A DNA stretch of 64,000 nt, from NCBI GenBank assembly GCA_029204225.1, contig CM055097.1, forward strand, positions 56,849,601 to 56,913,600, given 5' to 3'. A model generated the notes under the pieces. That model saw only the letters and a program-made list of their open reading frames with translations, searched no databases and was not told the origin of the DNA. Position numbers and translations under genes: made by a program. Shown here piece by piece: positions 44,615 through 54,569 of this stretch. The DNA comes from Diphasiastrum complanatum. Its lineage: Eukaryota; Streptophyta; Lycopodiopsida; Lycopodiales; Lycopodiaceae. Numbering within the stretch: the stretch's first letter is position 1; the number at the start of each line of letters is the position of its first letter.

Positions 44615-47600
44615 ATGACATCCAATGGTGGAATCATGTTGGAAGCTAAAGAGAGGTTAAACTCTACAAACTATTCAACTTGGAAAGTGAGGATGGAGTC
44701 TTTACTAGAGTTGAATGAGCTAATGGATATAGTTGTGGGAATTGAAGAAAGACCTCTAATTCTTCAAGAGCAACTAAATTTTGATAGAAGGGCTAAAAGA
44801 GCCTTACATATCATAAAGATGAATGTTACCAATGAACTTCTTAAAGAAGTTGGTAAATGTACTTCTTCAAGTGAAGCATGGAATGCTTTGAAGAAGATCT
44901 ATGAGTCCAAATCCACATCTAGGGTTCTCACCCTAAGAAGGCAAATCTTCCAAAGTTGTCAAAGAGAGGGAGAGAGTGCACATTCATTTGTCTTGAAGGT
45001 TAAATCCTTGAATGATGATCTAGCATGCATAGATGAAAGCATAAAGGATGGGGAACTAGTTCAAGTCATGTTGAATGGTTTGCTTGATGAACATTCTAAC
45101 CTTGTACAATGCTTTGCTATACAAAAGTCCTTGCCAAGTGTCAATGACTTGCAAGAGATCTTGGTGGCTGAAGAGCATAGGTTGCAAGCCAAAGGTGGTG
45201 GTGCATCAACACAAGGTGGAGATGAAGAAGCTCTTTTCACAAAGGGCAAGTTCAAAGGCAAGTGGTCCAAGCAAGGTAGTTTGGAGAATGGAAAGCATTC
45301 TTCTTCTTTGCAAAGTAGGAAGCAAGATAAGTCCAAGTTCAAATGTTTTTATTGTGGGATAAAAGGACATTTTGCAAATGAATGCCATAAGAAACAAAAT
45401 GCTAGATCTAGGTTGAGATCTAATGTACTTCTTGGAGATGATAATTGTTGTGCTAACTTGGCAAGCTTTGGTGAATCTATGGTCAATTTTTTGGATCCAT
45501 TGGATCTTGAAGATGCACTAGTGTTACCTACTAGTCATATGGAGTCATGTGGAGCTAAATTAGCATCATGTTTGTACTCTTCTACTCATGGACTTCCAAG
45601 GCTTGTTGGTTCTTCAATGGTGCTAGATGGCAAGTGCAAAAATGGAAAAGGTAAGGAAGGAGCTAACTTCATCAATGGAGTTGATGAAGATTCTTCTTTG
45701 GAAGTGATTGTTGCTAATGACTTGTTTGTTCATATGGAAAAAGATGGAGATGCTAAGTGTCATTATTTGCAAGAAGATGGTTGTTCTTCTAATTCTTTTC
45801 ATATTGATGTATGTAATCATGTGGGAAAAGATGATGGTGCTTTGAGCATGCTTGAAGGAAATGGTTCTTTTACATCTTTTTGTGATAAAGTCATTTGTGC
45901 AACAAGTGGTGTCACATTTCTTCATAAAAAGAGTAGATCAAAGGTTTCTATCATGAGACTTGGTGAGGGAGATCACAAGTCAAAAGGAAGAGAAGTATGT
46001 GAAGTGTTCAAAGTAGGATGTACTTTGAATGATGTTTTTATGAACGATAGTGAGGAAGAATCATTATCATATGACTCATTACCTAAATCATTGAGTAGAA
46101 GTTCATGTTTGAAAAGAGAGAGTACTTCAATCACTCTTATGTTGAAGGTACTAAGGATTCTTTTCTTGGCTTCTAATATTCAAGAGTCTTCTACTTCTTA
46201 TGGTGCAACTATCAAGAGGGAGGTTTCTAACTTTTGTGGTGCTAGCATTAAGAGGGAGTCTTGTGAAGGAAAGGGCAATGGAAGAGTGGTTCTTGGGAAG
46301 ATCCAAAGCATGGATCTAACATCTCTTCATCAACTCAAAGCATTCTATGATTGTGGTGGATTGTTCATTCATGGTCAAGATGGCAAAAGGTTGGTTGAAG
46401 AAGACTACATGGAGCAACTCAAGTGGCAACTTCTTCAAGGCAAGGGAGATATCATTGGTGAGCTTATTGAGGTTTGTTATGAACTCAAGAGGGCTGTTTT
46501 GATTAGGTTTGATACTCATCTTCACCTACTCTACTTCATGTTAAATGGAAATGTTGGAATCTATCTTTTGGTTTATGATGGTGGCATTGTTTTCACTAAC
46601 TATAGTGAAGGGTCAAATTTGAGCATTGATGAGATCTTGTGGGATCTTAATCATGTGTTTGAGAGGGAGTATCTTCAGAGTTTCAGATCTGAAGATGTTC
46701 ACATATGCAAGATCTTTGATGTCTTATTGGAAGATCAAGAGGTTGATCTTGGATTGCTTCATCAACACCAAGAGACAAGTGGCAATTCGAAGCTAGTGAA
46801 AAGCATCAAAGAAGAGACAAATGGTCAAGGCATTTTGGATCTGTTTTTACAGGTTCTTGAAGGTTCAAGTAAGGTCTTTGGAGCTGCAAGGAAGTGTCTT
46901 CTTACTCCACCTCACTTGCCTAATCTCATGTATGAACATTGTTATGTCAATGTGTTGAAATTGTCAAATTTCAATAAAACTAGTTCCATAGTTTTGCATC
47001 CTTTGGATCTTGGAGATGGAATAGTTATCATTGCTGGTTTGTATGATCAAGTACATGAATTAATTCAGATCTTGAAAGGTATTGAAGTGGTCAATATGTT
47101 TTCTTTTGAACAAAGTTCAAGATCTAGTATTCTAGTGTTGGCAAATTGGCAACTTGTTGACATTGTAGGATCAAGCGTTGTGTGCAAATCTTGTGGAGGT
47201 ACTTCAAGTATTTCAAGTTCAGGTTTTGGTCATTCAAATGGAGTAGGGAACACATCTTTTTGGCATTCATTCACTCAAAGGCTTTCATGGATTGAAGATC
47301 TACAAAGGCAAGGTGGTGATGGAAGTTCATTCATGGAGATGCATGTTGCATTCACTATATGTATAGTGAAATGTGGAGGAGGCATGCAAACACTTGTTGA
47401 TCACTTTCATTTACAACTTGTTTGCTGCTATTTTACAGAGAAACCAGAGATGGATACATGGAGGAATTCATTAATTGAGATTCTATGTTCTTTTACATGT
47501 ACCATTTTTATGATTCTATGTAAAATTGATGTAAGAAATAGTGAAGCATCCTATATGGACACTATTATCTATATCAATTATGTTGTGTCCTATTTTGTAC

Positions 47601-47689
47601 ATATTAGGATCCTTGAGAAGAGATCTATTCTGATGATGGAGATCATTCTTAAGTTGGAACAAAGTAGTGTTGTAAAACTAGCAAGTTAA
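44615..47689 (+). CDS. Gag fused to a ~760-residue unassigned region
   Basis: One frame of 1024 aa. The start at 44615 (MTSNGGIMLEAKERLNSTNY) is chosen because it aligns with the ATG of element D Gag. Residues ~15-200 form the Copia Gag capsid region (STWKVRMESLLELNELMDIV; SEAWNALKKIYESKS). A basic stretch leads to one zinc knuckle, C244-C247-H252-C257. The remaining ~760 residues contain no DSGA protease, integrase HHCC/DDE or YxDD signature. They have Ser-rich and acidic stretches, paired short repeats (SYGATIKRE / FCGASIKRE at ~530-550), and two hydrophobic stretches near the end (SLIEILCSFTCTIFMILCKI and IIYINYVVSYFVHIRIL). The ORF stops one base before the polypurine tract. Function of the C-terminal region is unknown. 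Confidence 0.9.
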   Translation: MTSNGGIMLEAKERLNSTNYSTWKVRMESLLELNELMDIVVGIEERPLILQEQLNFDRRAKRALHIIKMNVTNELLKEVGKCTSSSEAWNALKKIYESKSTSRVLTLRRQIFQSCQREGESAHSFVLKVKSLNDDLACIDESIKDGELVQVMLNGLLDEHSNLVQCFAIQKSLPSVNDLQEILVAEEHRLQAKGGGASTQGGDEEALFTKGKFKGKWSKQGSLENGKHSSSLQSRKQDKSKFKCFYCGIKGHFANECHKKQNARSRLRSNVLLGDDNCCANLASFGESMVNFLDPLDLEDALVLPTSHMESCGAKLASCLYSSTHGLPRLVGSSMVLDGKCKNGKGKEGANFINGVDEDSSLEVIVANDLFVHMEKDGDAKCHYLQEDGCSSNSFHIDVCNHVGKDDGALSMLEGNGSFTSFCDKVICATSGVTFLHKKSRSKVSIMRLGEGDHKSKGREVCEVFKVGCTLNDVFMNDSEEESLSYDSLPKSLSRSSCLKRESTSITLMLKVLRILFLASNIQESSTSYGATIKREVSNFCGASIKRESCEGKGNGRVVLGKIQSMDLTSLHQLKAFYDCGGLFIHGQDGKRLVEEDYMEQLKWQLLQGKGDIIGELIEVCYELKRAVLIRFDTHLHLLYFMLNGNVGIYLLVYDGGIVFTNYSEGSNLSIDEILWDLNHVFEREYLQSFRSEDVHICKIFDVLLEDQEVDLGLLHQHQETSGNSKLVKSIKEETNGQGILDLFLQVLEGSSKVFGAARKCLLTPPHLPNLMYEHCYVNVLKLSNFNKTSSIVLHPLDLGDGIVIIAGLYDQVHELIQILKGIEVVNMFSFEQSSRSSILVLANWQLVDIVGSSVVCKSCGGTSSISSSGFGHSNGVGNTSFWHSFTQRLSWIEDLQRQGGDGSSFMEMHVAFTICIVKCGGGMQTLVDHFHLQLVCCYFTEKPEMDTWRNSLIEILCSFTCTIFMILCKIDVRNSEASYMDTIIYINYVVSYFVHIRILEKRSILMMEIILKLEQSSVVKLAS

Positions 47690-47690
47690 G

Positions 47691-47702
47691 TTGAAGAGGG
47701 AG
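47691..47702 (+). promoter_or_regulatory. Polypurine tract of element E
   Basis: TTGAAGAGGGAG lies directly before the 3' LTR and just after the ORF stop. Confidence 0.85.
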
Positions 47703-48349
47703 TGTGAAAATTGTCAACATTTCCTTGTCTAGTTTTAGGCCAAAATTGCTAAAAATGGCACATAGTTTAGGATCTGACTTTTCACACGTGTGAAACAGGT
47801 CTAGATATTTTTAGTAAGTGTATTTTTTCAGTATGAAGAAGTGTCAAACTTCAAGACCTTCGAAATGAGTCCATTTTCATGTATTTTGGACATATATGCC
47901 AATTTTACCTATATAGGGCATATTTTAGGTAAGGAGGGTCTAGAGAGAGGAGAGAGAGTCATCTCTCTCAGCTATATATAGCAGGTAGGCCGTGGAGAAA
48001 CAGGTTGGAGCAGATCCATTGTATTCATTTGCTTAATGAGAGATTTTTCTATTGGGTTCTCCTTCCATTGTTGGCATTGTGTAGTGATTGAGTTCAAGCT
48101 TTGTGTGTATGATCTTAGGTGCTTTCCAAAAGTGGTAGGCTGATGTATTATGGACTGTATAATGCTATTTTGGGCCGCACTTGATGTTTATGGAAGTTTC
48201 CATTTGTGATAAATGCTTTTTGATCAAGTTCTTTGCATTCTAGGTAGCATAGAATGTGTTGCCAATTCCTAGCTTATGTAGTTTGGAGTGCAAGCATTCA
48301 AGCCAATGATCTTGGAGTTTAGATCCACTTAGGATCTGTATTTTTCACA
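47703..48349 (+). repeat. 3' LTR of element E (647 bp)
   Basis: Read base by base against 42794-43440 without finding a difference. Confidence 0.95.
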
Positions 48350-48354
48350 CTTTC

Positions 48355-49165
48355 ATGTTGTATCTACTACAACACATTCATATATGCTTCTCTTCCTTTG
48401 TTGAAATGCTATCTTGCTTCATTGAATTTTTTGGATCTCAAAGTTCAAGAAAAGCTATACTAGTTTTGTATGATGCTTATGGTATGGACATGTTTCTTGT
48501 CATTATTGACTTAGATGTGTTTCCAATACTTTTTGAAAGCAAGATATTGTATTGTCAAAAGTATGCTCTTGGTTCTAGTAAGAACAAGATTGAGCTTGGT
48601 ACTCACTTTTTTGAAAATCATGTTTTCACATGTTTTGAGGCAAATTGTAAACTCCTCTTGAGATTATGTGAAGCATCCAAAGTGGACACTTAAATCCTTG
48701 AGAGTAAGTAGCCTAAAAAAGATCAAGATAGACTTTGATATCAAGATTAGATCCATCATGGATATAGTTCATTGTATGTGGACTAGTCAAACTAGAAAGC
48801 ATAATCTTGATAATCATCATTGTTTCACATCTTATGATCTTGATCTCCATGATCCTTATGAGGCTTGGAAGCCTCAGATTTCTCTATTTATGATGCATCC
48901 ATCATGGAAGTGGAACTTTCAAAGCAAAGATCATCATCAAGCATGGAGGAAGCCCATGATCATAGTAGCATATTGGTGGAGCACTCTTCAAAGGCATTGG
49001 CAAGAGATCTCTACCAAAGAGATCTTATCATGGATATGGTGAGGGTGCTGCTATGATGGATCCCTTGGCTGATCTTCACTTCTTATGCATACCAAAGGAT
49101 CCACTCAAAAAGATTTACAAACTTCTCAAGTGATCTAGTACATTTCCAAGCTATTTTTTGAGGAG
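48355..49165 (+). pseudogene. Element D non-pol tail and RNase H end remnant
   Basis: Continuation of D after E. A 112-codon frame (48355-48693) with VEMLSCFIEFFGS and VFPILFESKILYCQKYALGS is not recognised. Later frames are broken. Near 49038-49130 the reading GAAMMDPLADLHFLCIPKDP then LKKIYKLLK resembles the extreme C-terminus of Copia RNase H (ADPLTKPLPKD.F..LL). So most of pol was lost or replaced by unassigned sequence, while the 3' end was kept. The polypurine tract follows. Confidence 0.55.
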
Positions 49166-50001
49166 TGTGAGAAATTGGCAAAAATCTAGCTTGGTATTTT
49201 TTATGATAGAAGTTTGTAAGTGAATCTCACATGTGTGGAGGATGTTCCCATGTGTGGAGAATTGTAAAGTAAATAAAACTGTTTGATATAGGGGTCTCAT
49301 AGAATTTCATAGTCAAGCATTTAGGTGTAGGATGTTGATAGGGTCAAATTTGGCATAGATGGCAAATTATTCATTTCCACTTGTAATGCCACTATTGAGC
49401 CAAAATAGAGTAGGAGGCCAAAAAGGAGGCCAAACTTGTGCCAATTAGAGTGTAGACAAGTGTAATGCTTTTGTTTGATGAAGTTTAAGAGGTCCAATAG
49501 GATTTAGAGGTGGAACCATGAGTGGTCCAATAGAATTTGAGGTTTGCTTGAAAATGGTCCAATAGAATTTAGAGGTGCATGGATCATTGGTCCAATAGAA
49601 TTAAGAGGTGGCAAAGTGTGGTCCAATCATAGTTAAGCATAGTGGTAGCTCATGGATCTACTAGTATCATTGTACTCCTCATTTGGATCTAATTAATTTT
49701 GAGATTGAGTGGATTTTGAGTGTCATTGAATTTCTAGTTTTCTCTCTCTACTCGAGATCTCATGATGGGTTTTCTCTCTCTACTCGAGGAGAGCAACTTG
49801 CTTTTACTTAGAATACTTTTGGAACACTTCCCACACGTGTGAGTGAGAGTTGGAAGTGATTGAATGCATGTAGTAGTGTGTTTCTGCCATAGGATCTAAG
49901 ATTGATCTTGAATCTCAATCTAGTCTTGATCTTGGTGCATCTACACACCTTAGGAGATCACAAGTACATGTTGTGGACAATCCACACGTGTGAATTCAAC
50001 A
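49166..50001 (+). repeat. 3' LTR of element D (836 bp)
   Basis: Matches the 5' LTR throughout. The extra length is accounted for by a 12-bp duplication (AAAAAGGAGGCC region, ~49418) and a 6-bp insertion near 49912. It is flanked by the target duplication TACTT. Confidence 0.95.
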
Positions 50002-50006
50002 TACTT

Positions 50007-51236
50007 GAGGCTCTCTTTGTAGATCTTCAAAAACTTCATTGTGTTTGTGACCATCTTGATCTTGTAGGATTGTTTGTCATATTAGCATTATGTAATATGT
50101 TGGTTGTGTAATCATGTTCATCGAAATCGAATTTCAAAAAATTTGAATTACGGTGGGTGGATCATTTGCACTTGCAAAAATTGACGAATTCGGTGTACAT
50201 TTTGTTTGAATGCCGATTTGAAAATGACATCTTTTATTTTGGTTGTTATCAACAACCTGTCCAACATCCTCCACACTTGTAAGAATATCCAAGTTGTATG
50301 CTGATGCAGATATATTAGTGCGAGTGACCACATCCTCGACATCTATCAAGATATCCGAATTATAGCTACTTATTCTTGACATATTACGATCATGAGAAAT
50401 ATCTTCGATTCTTGTCAAGATATCCGAGTAGTTATTGATCTTGACATATTACGACCTTGAGAAATAATCTTCAATTTCTGTCAAGATATCCAAGTTATAG
50501 CTACTTGATATTGTTGTATTGCAATCAGCGGATCTGTTTTCTACATCTACTGATCTTGTCGACGTTTTTTGGATGCTACTCCTTTTTGAACCACAAGGAT
50601 GGGCCAGCATTTTTTTCATGTTGTTTCTATTTGAGCATTTAGAATAGTTCGTAAAACACTCAGTTAATGGTTCAGTAAATGATACATGTTTTCTCTTTTT
50701 AGAGTGCAAAGATAGCTTTGACAAACACCAAATCACTGTTTGATTTTGCATGTAGAAAGGATCTCCGTCATCTGTCGTGGCATTCACAATATTTCCTTTT
50801 GTTGTAATTGAAGTCACCTTCACGATAACAAGCAAGTTTTTTGTACTGGGATAGTAGCCTTTGAATTTAGCAGTGAAAACTACTATCCCTTCAAACTCCA
50901 TACAATCAACAATTTCGTCAATGTTGTATAATGGACACTTGGCAAGCACAAGTTCATTCATTTTGAGAATATCTACATTATCCCACAAGATTTTTTTGCA
51001 ATGACATTGATGGAAATATAGTTGTAAACATCTCCTAGGCGATCAAAATCGCCGTGAGGGTATGGCAAAGGACAATCTGTTTTAAACACCCTTGAAATTA
51101 GAACCACACTTTTATCTATACGAACTTCTCTAAAAAAACATGTTCCACTTGATTCAACAATCAAGACATTTCCAAATGCAACCACTTCTTTCCGAAAAAA
51201 TAAAACAACTAGAACATCTTCTCTTGAGCATTCCAT
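50007..51236 (-). pseudogene. DUF7869-like gene copy 2, 5' portion with internal repeats
   Basis: It starts MECSREDVLVVLFFRKEVVA, then FGNVLIVESSGTCFFREV and PLPYPHGDFDRLGDVYNYI, a pattern resembling the DUF8039 domain of plant transposon proteins. After a one-base shift near 50980 the frame continues DILKMNELVLAKCPLYNIDE. Next is a repeat region with four variants of SSYNLDILTEIED (about 50500-50250). After further stops the frame reaches the element D insertion at 50006 and resumes at 39618. Domain names are from memory. The role is probably DNA transposition or a host gene derived from it. Confidence 0.5.
50255..50510 (-). repeat. Coding tandem repeat (about 78-bp units)
   Basis: Four diverged units containing ATCAAGATATCC-type sequence and GACATATTACGA on the plus strand. 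They encode the repeated YNLDILT.IED peptide. One unit is shortened, which breaks the frame. Confidence 0.65.
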
Positions 51237-51299
51237 GTAGTGACCCTGAAAAAAATCATAGGTACACTTTATGTTAGGATTTGCAATGCTATTGGAAGT

Positions 51300-51610
51300 A
51301 TATTTACAGCTTACTGGGTCCAGCTTCTTCCTCAGATCAGACGGTACTTGTGCATAGCAGAGACATCCAAAAACATGTAGGTGTTTTAGACTTGGTTTGT
51401 AACCATAGTAGGCTTCAAACAGAGTCTTAGAATGAACTGCCTTTGTGCTAGAATAGTTTTGTAGATAGCTGGCTGTAGAGATCGCTTCTCATTAGAGGAG
51501 TTCTCAATATCAAAAAGACCCTTTAAGGAATGCCATGTAGGATATAGAAAAATATCAAAATCAAAAAAATAATATTGTTTATTTGCTTGTCCACACCACT
51601 CCCAAGGCAT
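51300..51610 (-). pseudogene. Copia integrase fragment
   Basis: The minus strand (with shifts) reads a TYLQNYSSTKAVHSKTLFEA-like run followed by YYGYKPSLKHLHVFGCLCYA and DLRKKLDP. This is the typical Copia block between the integrase core and RT. It is short and isolated, about 60 bp upstream of the DUF7869-like gene copy 2 start. Confidence 0.7.
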
Positions 51611-52012
51611 CCCCAATTCCCAATGATCTAACCATAGTGTCTATAGTCACAGTTAAGAATTGTTAACAGTTCGCAGTATAACTTGACTAAATTCAAAAAT
51701 ATTCCCTCCATTGGTTATGAAAAAGGCCATATTTTCACTGGATCTAGAATATGACCGCCATCCCCAAGTTCGAATCAGGAAAAATTGCAAAATGTTTACA
51801 TATGCATTCCTTCCACGAGAATGGAAATATGAGCGCCAACTACCTATTGGAATGAAAAAATGAGCGGCATTTCCAAATTTGAATCAAGCATACAAGCATG
51901 GAGATTGGATTGATCGTACATAGTATATAATATAATCAAAGATGAGTATTTCGTTTTGCTTCATAGAATCTGGTCATAGTACTTTGATGCAACTGATTAC
52001 TCTATTATTTTT
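51611..52012. other. No gene seen; local duplication
   Basis: Two similar stretches with AATATGACCGCCATCCCC and AAATGAGCGGCATTTCC, each followed by a TTTGAATCA-like end (about 51746 and 51860), indicate a ~110-bp partial duplication. A terminal repeat of a DNA transposon could be sought here. Confidence 0.35.
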
Positions 52013-53998
52013 TTGATGATGACATTATATCATTTACATGTAGATATCCCTATTGATTTGGCACCTTTGCAGAGAAGAGGAGGCAAAGGAATTCAAATAT
52101 CCGCTGAGGATCGTTCTTGTTACAAGGCAGAAGGAAAAAAAAACTTGGATTTATGGATAGATGAAACATTATATCCACATCCAAGCACTTTGACACATCC
52201 TACATTCTCTTCAATAACTCATTTAGTTACATGGATATGCAATGGGCATAGTGGATTACTAGGATATTGTGAAAGATTGTAGAACCATGGAAAACAACTT
52301 TATATGAATAAAGTTCACTTTTTAGAAGGTGAGTTAATTCGGATATCCTCTTATTGTCAGAATAGAGATGGTCATCTCCAAAAGACGTTAGAAGAAAATG
52401 AACAACTTAAAAAAAATAATGAATCATTATAGAAGATAACAATCAATATCAAATCAGAACTAGAGAATGCAATCAATCTTACATTCATATTGAAAACTTA
52501 CAATTATTGAAGGATGTGGATTTGGCAAAGAAAAAGGCTGAAAGTAAGAAGCAAAAGTGACAAAGTTGCAAGGATATTCAAACGCTTTCACAAGGAGGTT
52601 ATCGAAATAGAAGGATCCGTGCATTCAAGTAAGCATATTCTGATTTTTGTAAGTTTTTCAATGACATTTGGATTTAATTTTAGCTATGGTGATATTCTGT
52701 TAACTATCTGTTTCTTTTGCAGATCTGCATTAGTAGCTCCTCAGAATATTAAAGACAATGCTTCACTAGGAATGTCATTGGGCACAATATTGACTTGCAA
52801 ATCCACTGAGCGTATCATGATAAACAATATGATTTCAAATGTAAAGTGTAAAATAGCAGAGTCTTTGATGGTGGACATTCAAAATTTTTTAGATAAGACT
52901 ATACTTCAAGGTGCTTGTGATTTTGCAGGTATTAGCAGGGAAGCATATGCAACAATATTTAAACTAATTAGAAAAGCTTTTAAGCAAGTTCAAATTAGAA
53001 AAGTCCCAATCCCTAGGACATATCACTTGAAGAAAGAGAGGGATACATTAAACATAGGTATGCATAAGATCATTGGAACTCCATTTCATATTGAGGAGGT
53101 GTATGAAACTGATGGAAGATTGATATTCTATAATTCATCAAACAATTTATTTGTTGATCTAAACTACTTGCTGAGATACATCGTCACATTCTATGATATA
53201 ACCTATGAAAAGGTGAATGGCAAAATAATCATAGTACTTAAGTTGGATGAGTCAGAAATCGTGAAAGGGCAGAAGATGGAGAGGGTTAGTATAACTCTCA
53301 TGAATGGTGCTCTATCACAAACAGAGAACCAAGAAGATTTCAGATTCAGTGTCCAGTCAGAAAATGATATATGGTGGTTGGCAGCGTTTCAGGTAACTAG
53401 CCTCATTATTACATTACATTCATTGAATAGTATTAATACATTGTAAACTAAGTATGATTAATTCTTTGGACAGGTGCTGAAAGAGGATCATGATATATTA
53501 TCATGGATATTCTCAAGAACATCTTATCCTAGGATCATCAAGGACCATATGGATGGAGGACTTCTCAATGTTCCAGGAGTTGGAGACTTCAATGTTGAAT
53601 GGCACTTAGCAGGTGATTTGAAAACATTGAAATGTATGTATAATGTCTCTCAGGGTGCTACATCAAAACACCCTTGTTTGTACTGCATGAAAATGGCAAA
53701 AGATGTAACTAGGAGTACAGGAATTACTAGAGAATATGCAGATCCAAACTGGAAGCCTGTGCTACCTAAAAATGTGCATGTTTGCACTCTTCATGCAGAA
53801 GTTAGATTAATAGAAAAGATCATTTATTTTCATATAGTTTTTGCTTGGAATACTAAGCAAGCATCATTAGCAAAGGAAGCTATCTCTCGATTATTAGATG
53901 TTTTATCAAAAGCAAGACTCGATAAAGGACATGTCAAAATTCAAAAAGATGAAAAGCTTTCAATACAACATTTTTTGCAAATTAATATGGAAGCTTGA
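52013..53998 (+). pseudogene. Transposase-like gene, three exons, damaged
   Basis: Exon 1 (about 52013-52628) has stops and a shift but keeps a charged coiled-coil-like stretch (KTLEENEQLKKNNESL; LLKDVDLAKKKAESKKQK). Introns with GT-AG ends separate 52723-53392 and 53474-53998, and phases fit. Exon 2 reads YHLKKERDTLN, ALSQTENQEDFRFS and VQSENDIWWLAAFQ. Exon 3 reads DFNVEWHLAGDLKTLKCMYN followed by ATSKHPCLYC. Basic segment, LKLDESEI, then GDLK..C..PC.YC resembles DDE-type transposases in which the second acidic residue precedes a CxxC zinc insertion. No final glutamate block was seen. The superfamily is not assigned. It converges with the gene at 54570-55855. Confidence 0.5.
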
Positions 53999-54569
53999 GT
54001 GTATGTCATCACAAGGGATGGAGAAGTCACACTGGCAAGCATGAGCAGCATTTCATTGAAATACACAACATGGAAGAACCGATGAAAAACGAAACTACAT
54101 TTGTCAATTGTTTCAGTGGTTCTACCGTAGAGTTCAGATTCGACATATAAGAAAGTCCACACAATACAACAAGTTTAGAAAAGCATAAAGTTCATACAGG
54201 AAGAGAAAATTAGATGATTGATGAGTAGAAAATCATCATTGTCATCAAATCATGACATGTTCAGAATTGCTTTGCAAATTCATTGAACAAGAGAGGAGAA
54301 ATAACCAGATTGTATTATACCAAAATACAAAGTGTCAATTATTCATCATCAGATCTTGTATCAGATTCTATGGCAGTATTGTCATGAAGAAATTCTCTGC
54401 TAGCGTATGCATCTAATAGATGTGCATTATCCTTATTTCCACTAAGCTCAATATAAGTGAATACAATGAATAATGGGAGCTCCTTAAAGGAACATTCCCA
54501 TCATTAAAGCCTAAAATGTTCAAAACAGAATATCTTTTGACAAAAATAATCTTATTCGTCTTAACAAAT
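53999..54569. other. Intergenic space between converging genes
   Basis: No separate gene recognised. The first ~180 bp may be a decayed continuation of the transposase-like gene. Confidence 0.35.

Larger units (their letters stand above)
42794..48349 (+). mobile_element. Young non-autonomous LTR element E with a giant Gag-fusion ORF
   Basis: Two 647-bp LTRs (42794-43440 and 47703-48349) that I read as identical, target duplication CTTTC (42789-42793 and 48350-48354), a perfect primer binding site and a clean polypurine tract. The interior holds one uninterrupted frame (44615-47689) with Gag but no protease, integrase, RT or RNase H. Identical LTRs imply very recent insertion, so its enzymes must have come from a Copia partner in trans. 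This fits the general description of Gag-only non-autonomous elements (TR-GAG type), with an unusually long extra coding region. Confidence 0.95.
39619..50001 (+). mobile_element. Copia-type LTR element D, complete with nested insertion
   Basis: The 5' LTR is 39619-40436 and the 3' LTR 49166-50001, with target duplication TACTT at 39614-39618 and 50002-50006. The primer binding site TGGTATTAGAGCC follows the 5' LTR, and a TTTTTTGAGGAG polypurine tract precedes the 3' LTR. By eye the LTRs differ by about 22 substitutions plus 12-bp and 6-bp indels, so D is considerably older than the element E nested in it (42794-48349). Its interior is gag, protease, a remnant of integrase and a non-pol tail, so D itself is non-autonomous. 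It inserted into the DUF7869-like gene copy 2. Confidence 0.95.

Noticed and set aside
45061-46525. Minus-strand ORFs within element E
   Set aside because: They are antisense to the intact 1024-codon frame and carry no motifs.
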